Of a stretch of DNA of 64,000 nucleotides, positions 7,119-14,722 are shown piece by piece. The notes beneath the pieces are model-generated. The model saw nothing but the letters and a program-made list of their open reading frames with translations, ran no database searches and was not told the DNA's origin. Origin of the DNA: Williamsia sp. 1135 (lineage in GTDB: Bacteria; Actinomycetota; Actinomycetes; Mycobacteriales; Mycobacteriaceae); assembly GCF_002095395.1 (NCBI RefSeq), contig NZ_MJEI01000093.1, forward strand, positions 1 to 64,000. Direction: 5' to 3'. Made by a program: the position numbers and the translations under genes. Each line of letters starts with the position of its first letter. The stretch's first letter is position 1.

Positions 7119-8506
7119 TGGACGCAGCAACGAGCGGTACCGGCCGGGAAGGCTTGCTTCCCGGCCGGGCCGCCGGCGCACCGATCATCGTCGTCGGACT
7201 CGGCTACGGCGACGAGTCGAAGGGTGCGACGGTGGACTACCTGGCCTCGCAGATCCCCGACACCGCCGCAGTGGTGCGCTGGTCCGGTGGAGCCCAGGCC
7301 GCACACAACGTGTGGCACGGCCCGCGCCACCACACATTCCGGCAGTTCGGCTCGGCGTCGCTGCTGGACGTCCGGACGATCCTGCGCGCCCCGATGATGG
7401 TGAACCCGCTCAACCTCGCGGCCGAGGCAGGCGAACTCGAAGCGCTCGGAATCGGCGACCCACTCGGTTTGATCACGGCCGACGCCCGCGCCTTGGTGAC
7501 GACACCCATTCATGTTGCGATGAATCGAGCGCGAGAGATCCTGCGCGGCAACGCACGTCACGGGTCGACGGGTGAAGGTATCGGTGAGACCGCTGCTTAC
7601 GCGCTCGCAGTCGCTGGACAGGCTCGGGCCGGTTCGATGATCGGCAACTTCCGGGTTCTCGTCGATGCTCCCGCAAGGCCGGCCCCAACGCTGTCCACCC
7701 TGCGAGACCGCGCTGCCACCATCCGGGCACTCGACGCGCTGGCGGGGTATGCGGCCCCACTGTTGGCCTCCGCCGGTGAGGGTGCATCGCACGAGTCGGT
7801 CGAGACCATCGCCGACGCACTCTGCAGCATCGCCGAGCAGATCCGCATCACTGACGACGTCGACACCGAGATCGCGGCTGTGATGGCAACGGGGACCGTC
7901 CTTTTCGAAGGAAGCCAGGGCGTCCTGCTGGATGAATGGAATGGATTCCACCCGTACACGACCTGGTCGACGGTCGTACCCACCGACCTCATCGAATGGG
8001 TCTCGCGAACCGGTCACAATCCCTACGTGCTGGGGCTGACCCGCTGCTACGCCACCCGCCACGGCGCAGGGCCGATGCCGACCGAGGATGCGAACCTCCA
8101 GTTGCCCGACGTCCACAACCGCGAGGGGCGCTACCAGGGAGCCTGGCGAACCGGTCATCTCGACCTTCCCGCCCTGCGCTACGCCGCTGCGATCACCGGT
8201 CAGATCGACGGAGTGGCGGTCTCGCACCTCGATGTGCTGGAAACCGCTGACCTGCAGGTGGCCGAGACCTGGAACGGTGACGCAGAGCCGCTCGCGCCAC
8301 TGCGTACAGAGGACACTGCAGCACTGGAAGATCTGACCGCGCTCGCCTGCGAGGCCCGGCCCGACTACCGTCCACTACCGGTAGGTGTCGACGCCGTCAC
8401 CGAGCTGATCGCGGGAGCAACCGGGGCTCCCGTGGTCCTCACCGCTGCAGGTCCGACTCGCACCGACAGGAGCATCATTGTCCAACGCCCCGCTCTCAGG
8501 GCCTGA
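7118..8506 (+). CDS. Adenylosuccinate synthetase-like enzyme (divergent PurA paralogue)
   Basis: 462 residues, family-sized. The GTP-site start is GLGYGDESKGATVDYL (PurA: WGDEGKGK) with the catalytic Asp kept; the catalytic His lies in GGAQAAHN (PurA: GGHNAGHT). FEGSQGVLLDEWNG, YATRHGAGPMPTE and SHLDVL match other core motifs. The aspartate-binding loop, TTGRRRR in normal PurA, reads EGRYQGAWRTGHLD here, and SNTT reads WSTV, so amino donor or acceptor nucleotide may differ. PurA couples GTP hydrolysis to joining IMP and aspartate. It sits in an operon with a VWA protein and a Nudix-derived regulator, not with purine genes, arguing for a specialised nucleotide product. Product unknown. Confidence 0.8.
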   Translation: MDAATSGTGREGLLPGRAAGAPIIVVGLGYGDESKGATVDYLASQIPDTAAVVRWSGGAQAAHNVWHGPRHHTFRQFGSASLLDVRTILRAPMMVNPLNLAAEAGELEALGIGDPLGLITADARALVTTPIHVAMNRAREILRGNARHGSTGEGIGETAAYALAVAGQARAGSMIGNFRVLVDAPARPAPTLSTLRDRAATIRALDALAGYAAPLLASAGEGASHESVETIADALCSIAEQIRITDDVDTEIAAVMATGTVLFEGSQGVLLDEWNGFHPYTTWSTVVPTDLIEWVSRTGHNPYVLGLTRCYATRHGAGPMPTEDANLQLPDVHNREGRYQGAWRTGHLDLPALRYAAAITGQIDGVAVSHLDVLETADLQVAETWNGDAEPLAPLRTEDTAALEDLTALACEARPDYRPLPVGVDAVTELIAGATGAPVVLTAAGPTRTDRSIIVQRPALRA

Positions 8507-9131
8507 CAGCAGTTTCCTGAGCATCGTCTGCGTCGACGTGGTCGCACTCGCCTACGATCGCGGCGCTCGGCGGGTGCTGGTCGGGACACATCGTCGGGAG
8601 ATCGCCCCCTTTCGCGGCAAGCAGGCGCTCCCCGGAGTCGTGGTACACAGCGGTGAACGACTTCGAGATGCTGCAGGCCGGGCGCTGGTCAAACTCGGGA
8701 TCACCGCGCCGCTGCCGGCACTCGGGCAGCTGCGTACGTTCGACGAACCGTCCCGTGACCCGCGGGGCCCGTCGCTGTCGATCGCGATGTGGGCGGCATT
8801 ACCTGATCACACTGTGCTGCCGCATCAGCCGGCGTTGTGGGCGCCCATCGACGCGGCGCCGACGTTGGTGTTCGACCACAACGAGATGGTCGAGGACGCT
8901 CGGGCCATTCTCGCGGAAAGGCTTTGGCGCGATATCGAGTTCACCCGAAATCTCACGGGAGCTGAGTTCACTGCGACCGATGCAGTTGCGATCACCGAGC
9001 AACTCAGCGGTAAACCACCGCACCGCGCAAATCTCAACCGGGATCTCGCGCACCTGGCCGGCCTGGTGGAAGCGGGCACCGCACCCGGGACCGGTGGGAG
9101 GCCGCCGAAATTGTGGAGGTGGGAGGCGTGA
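8478..9131 (+). CDS. NrtR-like regulator: degenerate Nudix domain plus winged helix
   Basis: 217 residues from TTG 8478, supported by AGGAG five bases upstream, overlapping the end of the PurA-like gene by 29 bases. Residues about 10-140 form a Nudix fold. The Nudix box aligns as LPGVVVHSGERLRDAAGRAL then VKLGI, lacking the REUXEE glutamates needed for hydrolysis, so it is predicted to bind rather than cleave a ligand. The C-terminus (TATDAVAITEQLSGKPPHRA, ending GGRPPKLWRWEA) matches the winged helix of NrtR repressors, whose known ligand is ADP-ribose in NAD control. It probably autoregulates this operon, perhaps through the palindrome at 5191-5207; ligand and target are inference. Confidence 0.8.
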   Translation: MSNAPLSGPDSSFLSIVCVDVVALAYDRGARRVLVGTHRREIAPFRGKQALPGVVVHSGERLRDAAGRALVKLGITAPLPALGQLRTFDEPSRDPRGPSLSIAMWAALPDHTVLPHQPALWAPIDAAPTLVFDHNEMVEDARAILAERLWRDIEFTRNLTGAEFTATDAVAITEQLSGKPPHRANLNRDLAHLAGLVEAGTAPGTGGRPPKLWRWEA

Positions 9132-9143
9132 CGATCGGACCTC

Positions 9144-10625
9144 TCAGCTGGGTGCGACCTGCCGCCGCGCCGACCGTCGGTTGATGATCACCCGGTAGGT
9201 CCGCTGCAGGATGGTGGTGCGGGCGGTCTCGGGATCCATGAACTCGTTCTCGGCCAGCGGGCTGTCCTCGCCGTCGATGACGTCGTGGTCGAACTCGACG
9301 AGCGTCTTTCCTTCACCGGAATGCAATTCGACCGCGGCGATCAGCGAGGAAGTCTCGTCGAGGGTGCGCTGGAACTCGTCCGGATCGATGTCCAGGTGCT
9401 CGCCGAGCAACCGGTTGCGTACGCCTCTGATGGCGGTTCGTTGGTCGTCGCCGTTCACCGTTTCGGGTCGTACCTCGACAGCGAGATCGCATTCACTGTC
9501 GAAGCCGAGTGACCGGTTGTTGAGATTCGAAGAACCCACGCGCAACAACTCGTCGTCCATGACCAGAATCTTCGCGTGGACGTAGATGGGTTCGCCGCTC
9601 TTCGTGACGGGATGGTATGCGCTGAAGCGGTTTTCGGTGTCGGCTTTCCACAGCATCTTCAGCAGGGTGTGGCGGGCACCGTCCATCGTTGCTTGCTCGA
9701 GCCAGCCATCGGCGTGCCGCGGGAGGACCAGAACGATCTCGGGTCCCTGCGGTTCTCGCAGCCTCGCGGCGATGGCTTCGGCGAGTGTTCTCGATGCAAG
9801 ATACTGGCTTTCGATGTAGAGGTACTTCTTCGCGCCGGCGATGGCCGCGAGATACAGCGCCTCGACTTCTCGAACTTCTTCGCGCCCAGGGATTGTGGGT
9901 AGTGTTCGGGCGATCGCCACATCGACGGACCGCATCGTCGGTTCGAGCTCTCGTGGCCAGTGGTCCCCCAGGTCGTCGGTGATCGGCTCGAGCACCTGCC
10001 CGGTGGCCGCCTTCCACCGATCGCGGGCCATTTCTCCCACCGCTCGTGCGGCCGCGCCGTCGACCGCAGTGGTGGCATCGTGCCACGGTCCGTAAGACCT
10101 GCCGTTGGGTTTTGTGCGGTAACCGTTGCGGTCGTTGTGGTCGGACGTGTCCCAGCGGTCGACGGTCATGTCGATGCCGCCGCAGAAGGCGATCTGATCG
10201 TCGATGACCAGGATCTTCTGATGGTGTGCAGCGCCGACAGGGTGGGCGGTGTCGATTTCGAAATGTAGTTTGCGGTCGGTCAGCCAGTTCTCCACGAAGA
10301 TCGGCGCCATGCCGCGGGTGACCGCGGCGTACGCGCCGAGGCTCCATTTGAGCAGGTGGATCTCGAGCTCCGGGTTCTGTTCCGGCAGCCACTTGAGGAA
10401 GTTGCCGAGCCGATTGGGTCCGTCGAGGGTCTTTTCGGCCGGCTCGAGTTTGATCCTGGTGTCGAAATCCCAGCCGATAAGGACGATTCTGCGGCGTGCC
10501 TGCAGCATTGCGGCCTTGGCGTGCCAGAAGTAGTCAGCGGCATCGACGATCACGGACAGGCGGTCGGCTTCGGCGATCTGCCAACAGGTGTCGCCGGGCA
10601 CCAGCACGGGTCGTTCATCGCTCAC
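9144..10625 (-). CDS. Phospholipase D-family protein (two HKD motifs)
   Basis: 493 residues with two PLD phosphodiesterase motifs: HHQKILVIDD (about residue 133) followed by FCGGIDMTVDRWD, and HAKILVMDDELLRVGSSNLN (about residue 350). Both HxKxxxxD sites are intact, so it is predicted to be an active phosphatidyltransferase or phospholipase D acting on membrane lipids; cardiolipin-synthase-like function is possible. No N-terminal membrane helices, unlike typical bacterial cardiolipin synthases, which favours a PLD-type enzyme. The start is GTG at 10625. It converges with the preceding operon, leaving 12 bases between stops. Confidence 0.85.
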   Translation of the reverse strand: MSDERPVLVPGDTCWQIAEADRLSVIVDAADYFWHAKAAMLQARRRIVLIGWDFDTRIKLEPAEKTLDGPNRLGNFLKWLPEQNPELEIHLLKWSLGAYAAVTRGMAPIFVENWLTDRKLHFEIDTAHPVGAAHHQKILVIDDQIAFCGGIDMTVDRWDTSDHNDRNGYRTKPNGRSYGPWHDATTAVDGAAARAVGEMARDRWKAATGQVLEPITDDLGDHWPRELEPTMRSVDVAIARTLPTIPGREEVREVEALYLAAIAGAKKYLYIESQYLASRTLAEAIAARLREPQGPEIVLVLPRHADGWLEQATMDGARHTLLKMLWKADTENRFSAYHPVTKSGEPIYVHAKILVMDDELLRVGSSNLNNRSLGFDSECDLAVEVRPETVNGDDQRTAIRGVRNRLLGEHLDIDPDEFQRTLDETSSLIAAVELHSGEGKTLVEFDHDVIDGEDSPLAENEFMDPETARTTILQRTYRVIINRRSARRQVAPS

Positions 10626-10744
10626 GGGTTACTCGGTTTCCTTCGGCACGGCTGATTCGGTAGATGTTCCGGCAGTCGTGCATCGCAGCAAGGTGGGTCA
10701 CCCGGTACTCCGTGTGCCACGTACAGAGTAGTGAGGGCTGTGTC

Positions 10745-11524
10745 TCAGCGATCGGCGAGGGCCAGCGACGCCCGCATCTGGCTGAACCGGAACAGGGCCG
10801 GTTCGCCGACCTGCTCCTGGTAGCGCTCGATGACGTCGTCGACGAACGATCCGACGTCAGTTCCCGGGAGGCGGTTGGTCCAGTCCGTGGCGCCGACGGC
10901 GAACCATTGCGAGAAGGTGTCGGTCGAGTCGAACTGCCACTGCAGATGCTGGACCTCCAGAGCGGAGACGGTGAACCCGGCGGTTGCTGCGAACTCCCGG
11001 AAACGGTCGGGTTGGACGTGGAAGTACGGCGGTTCATAGTCGGAGAAATGCTCTCGCCAGCGTGGGCCCGTCGCTACGTCCATCGCCACGTCTTCGATAC
11101 TGCGCTGGTCGGTGGCGCAGACCAGCTGGATCACCGCCCGGCCGCCGTTGTCGAGACTGCGGGCTATCCCTCGTAGTGCGGCCGTCTGATCGCGCACCCA
11201 GTGCAGCGCGTTGAAGGACACCGCGATGTCGAAGTCATGGTCGAACGGGAGCGCCAGGGCGTCGTCGACGTGGAATTGCACTCGAAGTTGTTCGGCAGGC
11301 ACCCGGGTCAGGGCTTTGTCGATCATGCGCCGGGACGCGTCGACCCCCACCACGGACCCTGCCGGCAATCGCTCCGCCAACTGCATGGTGATGAATCCGT
11401 CACCGCAACCGACGTCGAGGAGGCGCTCATCGCCGGCCAGTTCGAGGCCACGAACGGAGACCTCGGCAACCATGCGCTGAAGGGCGCTGACGTCGGAGTA
11501 TCGATTGCCATCCCAGTCGACCAC
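10745..11524 (-). CDS. SAM-dependent class I methyltransferase
   Basis: 259 residues. The start is GTG 11524, chosen because AAGGAGG lies just upstream (the open frame extends much further but looks non-coding there). Motif I is LLDVGCGDGFITMQLAERLP (about residues 35-54), with VVGVDASRRMI as the acidic strand-2 motif and FDIAVSFNALHWV as the post-motif II region, typical of UbiE/Methyltransf_11 enzymes that methylate small molecules. Its closest look-alikes are trans-aconitate-type methyltransferases. Substrate unknown. Divergent from the MpaB-like oxygenase; a perfect 12-bp palindrome lies between them. Confidence 0.8.
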   Translation of the reverse strand: MVDWDGNRYSDVSALQRMVAEVSVRGLELAGDERLLDVGCGDGFITMQLAERLPAGSVVGVDASRRMIDKALTRVPAEQLRVQFHVDDALALPFDHDFDIAVSFNALHWVRDQTAALRGIARSLDNGGRAVIQLVCATDQRSIEDVAMDVATGPRWREHFSDYEPPYFHVQPDRFREFAATAGFTVSALEVQHLQWQFDSTDTFSQWFAVGATDWTNRLPGTDVGSFVDDVIERYQEQVGEPALFRFSQMRASLALADR

Positions 11525-11553
11525 TCGCTCCTCCTTCGCAGGCCCCGATCTGA

Positions 11554-11565
11554 GCACAATTGTGC
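11554..11565. promoter_or_regulatory. Perfect palindrome in the methyltransferase/MpaB divergent region
   Basis: GCACAATTGTGC lies 30 bases upstream of the methyltransferase start and about 20 bases before a TATTCT -10-like hexamer (11585-11590) reading toward the MpaB gene. It overlaps the likely -35 position of that promoter, where a repressor would act. Candidate operator; binding protein unknown. Confidence 0.35.
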
Positions 11566-11620
11566 CGCACGCGCTGCGGATTGCTATTCTGAAAACACAT
11601 GTATTCAGATGGGAGTCGCA

Positions 11621-12475
11621 ATGGGGGAGAGCACTCGGCGGATGTCGCGAGCTGAGATGGACGAGATCGACAGCAGCTTCTTTGCGACGTCGCTGCTGTC
11701 CATGGGGCGTTCGATGAGCACGGCGAACGTGATCATGCAGTTGGCCAACCCGGCGGTCGGGTACGGCGTGGCCCGGAGCAAGGTCGAAAACGGCCGCCTC
11801 GACAAGCACCCGGTGAAGCGCGCGCGCACGACCGCGTCCTATCTCGCGGTGGCCGTGTTCGGCAACGCGGACGACCGCAGGCGCTTCCGGCAGGCGGTCA
11901 GCCGTCAGCACGTCCAGGTACGCTCCGACAGCGACAGCCCGGTGACGTATGACGCGATGAACGTCGACCTGCAGCTCTGGGTCGCTGCCTGCCTGTACGC
12001 CGGATGGGAAGACATCTACGAACGCGTCCACGGGCCATTGACCGGGCAGGATCGTGAGACGTTCTATCAGCAAGGCAAGGTCTGCGGCACCACGTTGCAG
12101 ATGCCCGCCGAGTGCTGGCCGCAGGATCGCGACGCATTCGGTCAGTACTGGGATGAGCAGTCGATGCTGATCTCGATCAGCGACGAGGTGCGCGAATTTC
12201 TTCTCGGCATCGCCAACTTCGACTACGCCCACCCGGCCATCAAACGGCGATACGGACCGGTGAAATACGGGCGAACCATCGGCTATCTACCGCAACCGTT
12301 TCGGGAGGCGATGAGGGTCTCCTGGACGGAGGAAGACCAGGAGTGGTTCGACGGCTACGTCGCCGGCCTCGTCGCAGCGGAGCGCAAAAAGCCGCTGTGG
12401 CTTTCGCAGCTGGGTTTTCGCCTGCTCTTGTGGGACGTCCGGGTGCGCTGCAGGCTGGGTCGCCCACTCGTCTGA
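11621..12475 (+). CDS. Oxygenase MpaB-family protein (DUF2236)
   Basis: 284 residues from ATG 11621, preferred because GGGAG lies five bases upstream; ATG 11609 in frame has no ribosome site. The family pattern is visible: a helical N-terminus, RTTASYLAVAVFGNADDRRR, the QAVSRQHVQV motif with its conserved His, and YDAMNVDLQLWVAACLYAGW. MpaB/Lcp-related proteins are haem-dependent oxygenases or have unknown substrates, and they are numerous in Mycobacteriales. The -10-like TATTCT at 11585 fits a promoter for this gene. An inverted repeat CTGAA/TTCAG follows at 11589-11608. Confidence 0.75.
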   Translation: MGESTRRMSRAEMDEIDSSFFATSLLSMGRSMSTANVIMQLANPAVGYGVARSKVENGRLDKHPVKRARTTASYLAVAVFGNADDRRRFRQAVSRQHVQVRSDSDSPVTYDAMNVDLQLWVAACLYAGWEDIYERVHGPLTGQDRETFYQQGKVCGTTLQMPAECWPQDRDAFGQYWDEQSMLISISDEVREFLLGIANFDYAHPAIKRRYGPVKYGRTIGYLPQPFREAMRVSWTEEDQEWFDGYVAGLVAAERKKPLWLSQLGFRLLLWDVRVRCRLGRPLV

Positions 12476-12572
12476 GGGCTCGGGTCTCGCGTGTCTGCAC
12501 GCGATCGATCCCATCCGGATGGCGTTCTGCGACGAACTCCAGTCAGATGCAACCGGAGAAGGGGCGGCGAGG

Positions 12573-12842
12573 ATGGCTACCAGCGTGAAGGCGTCAGCGG
12601 GCAACATGCGGCAGCGCGCTACCGACGAGCAGGTGCGCGTGCGGGTTCCCAGCGACCGCCCCACCAGCGGCGACAAGTTCATCGAGCTGGTCAATCCCGA
12701 TGGCACCGTGACCTCGATCTGCCAGCGTGCCGACGGAACCATCGAGGTTCACACGGCGGCGATGGCATTGTCGGGGCACGCCGTAGGTGTGCCGCTGGCC
12801 GGATCCGTTGCGCCCGTCACCAGCAAGGGCGCGTCACGCTAG
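12573..12842 (+). CDS. Small hypothetical protein
   Basis: 89 residues from ATG 12573, chosen because GGAGAAGGGG lies upstream; ATG 12519 would add 18 residues. Codon third positions are strongly G/C, supporting a real gene. The middle reads GDKFIELVNPDGTVTSICQR, then ADGTIEVHT, beta-strand-like with two xDGT turns. No signal peptide or membrane helix. No family recognised. It lies between the MpaB-like gene and a TetR regulator, same strand. Confidence 0.5.
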   Translation: MATSVKASAGNMRQRATDEQVRVRVPSDRPTSGDKFIELVNPDGTVTSICQRADGTIEVHTAAMALSGHAVGVPLAGSVAPVTSKGASR

Positions 12843-12906
12843 ACCGGCGAACGGTCATCGGTCGACGGCTTCGGCGATCTCGGTTCGGCGCGAGCATAGG
12901 TTGACT

Positions 12907-12912
12907 TATTCT
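12907..12912 (+). promoter_or_regulatory. -10-like element giving a probable leaderless tetR mRNA
   Basis: TATTCT ends six bases before the ATG at 12919, so transcription would begin at or next to the start codon. Leaderless messages are common in mycolic actinobacteria. No Shine-Dalgarno is visible for this gene, in agreement. Confidence 0.35.
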
Positions 12913-12918
12913 GGCCAG

Positions 12919-13560
12919 ATGGACACGTTCGCAGACACCCGCATCTATGGCGGCAAGTCGATGGCTGTGCGACGTGCTGAACGTCGGGCCAAGTTCATCG
13001 AAGCGGGACTGACGGTCTTCGGCGGCAAGGGGTACGCGGCCAGTTCTGTTGCCGACATCTGCGCCGAGGCAGGCCTGGCGCGCAGCCAGTTCTACTCGGA
13101 ATTCGGTAGTCGAGAAGATCTGTTGCTCGGCGTCTACGACGCCGTCCAAGACGATTCCCAGACGGCGGTTGTCGCGGCGCTCGAACGCGAGGGCGCCGAC
13201 GCCGAGAAGGCTTTGCTGACCGCTGCCGCGATGGCAGCCCTGGTCCGCTCTGTGGGTGACGATCCGCGCCGGGCCAGGATCGTCTTTGTCGAGATGATCG
13301 GCGTCAGCTCTCGTGTCGAGAAGCATCGCGCGAACCGCCGAGCGTTGTGGGCGGAGTTCATCGCGGCAACGATCGCCGAGCGTTCGGACGGAGGTTTCAC
13401 CCCGCCGGGTGGATACAAGTTGGCCACCACGGCCTTCCTCGGAGCTCTCACCGAATTGGTGCACGCATGGAGCACCAGCGACCCACGGCCACCGATCGAT
13501 GACCTCATCGCGGTGATCACTGCAGTGCTCAACGCGCTGGTGCGGCAGCCGGCCGAGTAG
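12919..13560 (+). CDS. TetR/AcrR-family transcriptional regulator
   Basis: 213 residues. The N-terminal HTH is typical: RRAKFIEAGLTVFGGKGYAA, then SVADICAEAGLARSQFYSEF and GSREDLL (about residues 22-70). The C-terminal ligand domain is alpha-helical with no recognised ligand class. TetR proteins repress neighbouring genes until an effector binds; the candidate targets here are its own leaderless promoter and the gene upstream. Convergent with the secreted-protein gene, 20 bases apart. Confidence 0.85.
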   Translation: MDTFADTRIYGGKSMAVRRAERRAKFIEAGLTVFGGKGYAASSVADICAEAGLARSQFYSEFGSREDLLLGVYDAVQDDSQTAVVAALEREGADAEKALLTAAAMAALVRSVGDDPRRARIVFVEMIGVSSRVEKHRANRRALWAEFIAATIAERSDGGFTPPGGYKLATTAFLGALTELVHAWSTSDPRPPIDDLIAVITAVLNALVRQPAE

Positions 13561-13580
13561 TCGGGGTACGCAGACCGGGG

Positions 13581-14081
13581 TCAGGGTGCGACGAATCCGC
13601 CGCCGCCGGGAAGTGATGGCTGCCCGGCGTTGGGGTATGCCCACGAACCGGTGATCGACACGGTGAAAACAACGGGGCCAGAACCGGTGTGCACGGTCTG
13701 ATGGGTCGGTGCCGAGTTGAGAAAGTATGGGCACGGTTTCACGACGCTGGTGCCGCGGTCGCCGGTGCGAACATTGACGTAATTGATTCGGACCAGCGAA
13801 CCCCCGGCTGTGGTCGCGCATGTCTCAGGGCTCGCAGGCGTGGAAAAAGTCGTCTCACCCGGTGCCGCCGACGCGGCATTCACCGAGGCCAAGTGCGGGC
13901 CAGGTATCACCAGCCCGCTGACTTTGACACCGATGGCGGGTATCTGGAATACCGACACCGGCGCCGCGGTGAGGGTCGGACCGACGGGCGCCGCTGACGC
14001 CGCGGGTGCTCCGGCCACGGTGAATGCGCCGGCCGCCAGCAGGCCTGCTGCCAGCGCACTGAGCTGTCGTGAGAACTTCAT
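13581..14081 (-). CDS. Secreted protein of unknown function
   Basis: 166 residues from ATG 14081, set by GAGGAG five bases upstream. A clear Sec signal peptide (MKFSRQLSALAAGLLAAGAF, cleavage probably after the Ala-rich ASA) leaves a mature protein of about 135 residues. It has one Cys pair candidate (ETCATT and KPCPYF), repeated Pro/Ala stretches and a Gly-rich end. Predicted beta-rich and exported to the cell wall or medium. Similar small secreted proteins are common in Mycobacteriales, but I cannot assign a family. Confidence 0.75.
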   Translation of the reverse strand: MKFSRQLSALAAGLLAAGAFTVAGAPAASAAPVGPTLTAAPVSVFQIPAIGVKVSGLVIPGPHLASVNAASAAPGETTFSTPASPETCATTAGGSLVRINYVNVRTGDRGTSVVKPCPYFLNSAPTHQTVHTGSGPVVFTVSITGSWAYPNAGQPSLPGGGGFVAP

Positions 14082-14242
14082 CTTCACTCCTCGATTGGAT
14101 GACGACGAACCTTTACCTACCTATCGCAGCGTCCGCCGGCCTGTTAGCCGAATGGCTTCCGTGTCCTGCCCGCAAAGGTCATTCGGCCGACCGGAGGTCG
14201 GCGTAGTTTGAGGGCCCAGAGGAGTCGACGACAGGAGACCCG

Positions 14243-14716
14243 ATGCGGTCCATCATCAAAACCGGTATCGGTACGGCCACGGCGGCAGCTGTCGGCGCTC
14301 TCGCCTCTCAGGATGCGGACTCGCGCTGGTACCGGAGGTTGTCGAAACCGCCTTTCCAGCCGCCCGCAGTCGCGTTCCCCATCGTGTGGACGGCGCTCTA
14401 TGCCGACATCGCGATCAGCTCGGCCGTCACGATCGACACCCTGAACGACGAGATGCGGCATATCGACGCAGCGGCATTCGAGCGCGCACTAGCCGTCAAT
14501 CTCGTTCTCAACGGCGCGTGGACGTGGGTGTTCTTTCGAGCGCACCGCACCGGAGCCGCCGTGATCACCGCCGCCGCACTGACCGTCAGTGGTGCGGACC
14601 TGGTCCGCCGAGCCGCGCCGGCGTCGCCGCCTGCCGCGGCGGCGCTGGCGCCCTATGCCGGATGGTGTGCGTTCGCGACGGCACTGTCGACCGAGATCTG
14701 GCGCCGCAACCGCTGA
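14243..14716 (+). CDS. TspO/MBR (translocator protein) family membrane protein
   Basis: 157 residues, the usual TspO length. ATG 14243 follows AGGAGA. The family signature near the start is present: WYRRLSKPPFQPPAVAFPIV and WTALYADIAIS, followed by NLVLNGAWTWVFF. Five transmembrane helices are expected. TspO proteins bind porphyrins and cholesterol-like ligands and affect stress responses and tetrapyrrole handling. It stands alone, convergent with the DUF6777-like gene six bases away. Confidence 0.85.
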   Translation: MRSIIKTGIGTATAAAVGALASQDADSRWYRRLSKPPFQPPAVAFPIVWTALYADIAISSAVTIDTLNDEMRHIDAAAFERALAVNLVLNGAWTWVFFRAHRTGAAVITAAALTVSGADLVRRAAPASPPAAAALAPYAGWCAFATALSTEIWRRNR

Positions 14717-14722
14717 CCCGCG

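Noticed and set aside
6881-8227. Long minus-strand frame opposite the PurA-like gene
   Set aside because: It is antisense to a well-supported enzyme and shows no domain or sensible start.
7118-8506. Calling the PurA-like enzyme PurZ of the 2-aminoadenine pathway
   Set aside because: PurZ usually replaces the catalytic Asp, which is kept here, and no other 2-aminoadenine pathway genes are seen.
8478-9131. Reading the Nudix protein as an active hydrolase
   Set aside because: The Nudix box lacks the REUXEE glutamates and a winged helix follows, so a regulator is more likely.
11525-12232. Upstream extension of the methyltransferase frame
   Set aside because: It is antisense to the MpaB gene; a strong AAGGAGG sets the methyltransferase start at 11524.
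12817-13821. Minus-strand frame opposite TetR
   Set aside because: Antisense to TetR and the secreted-protein region without motifs.
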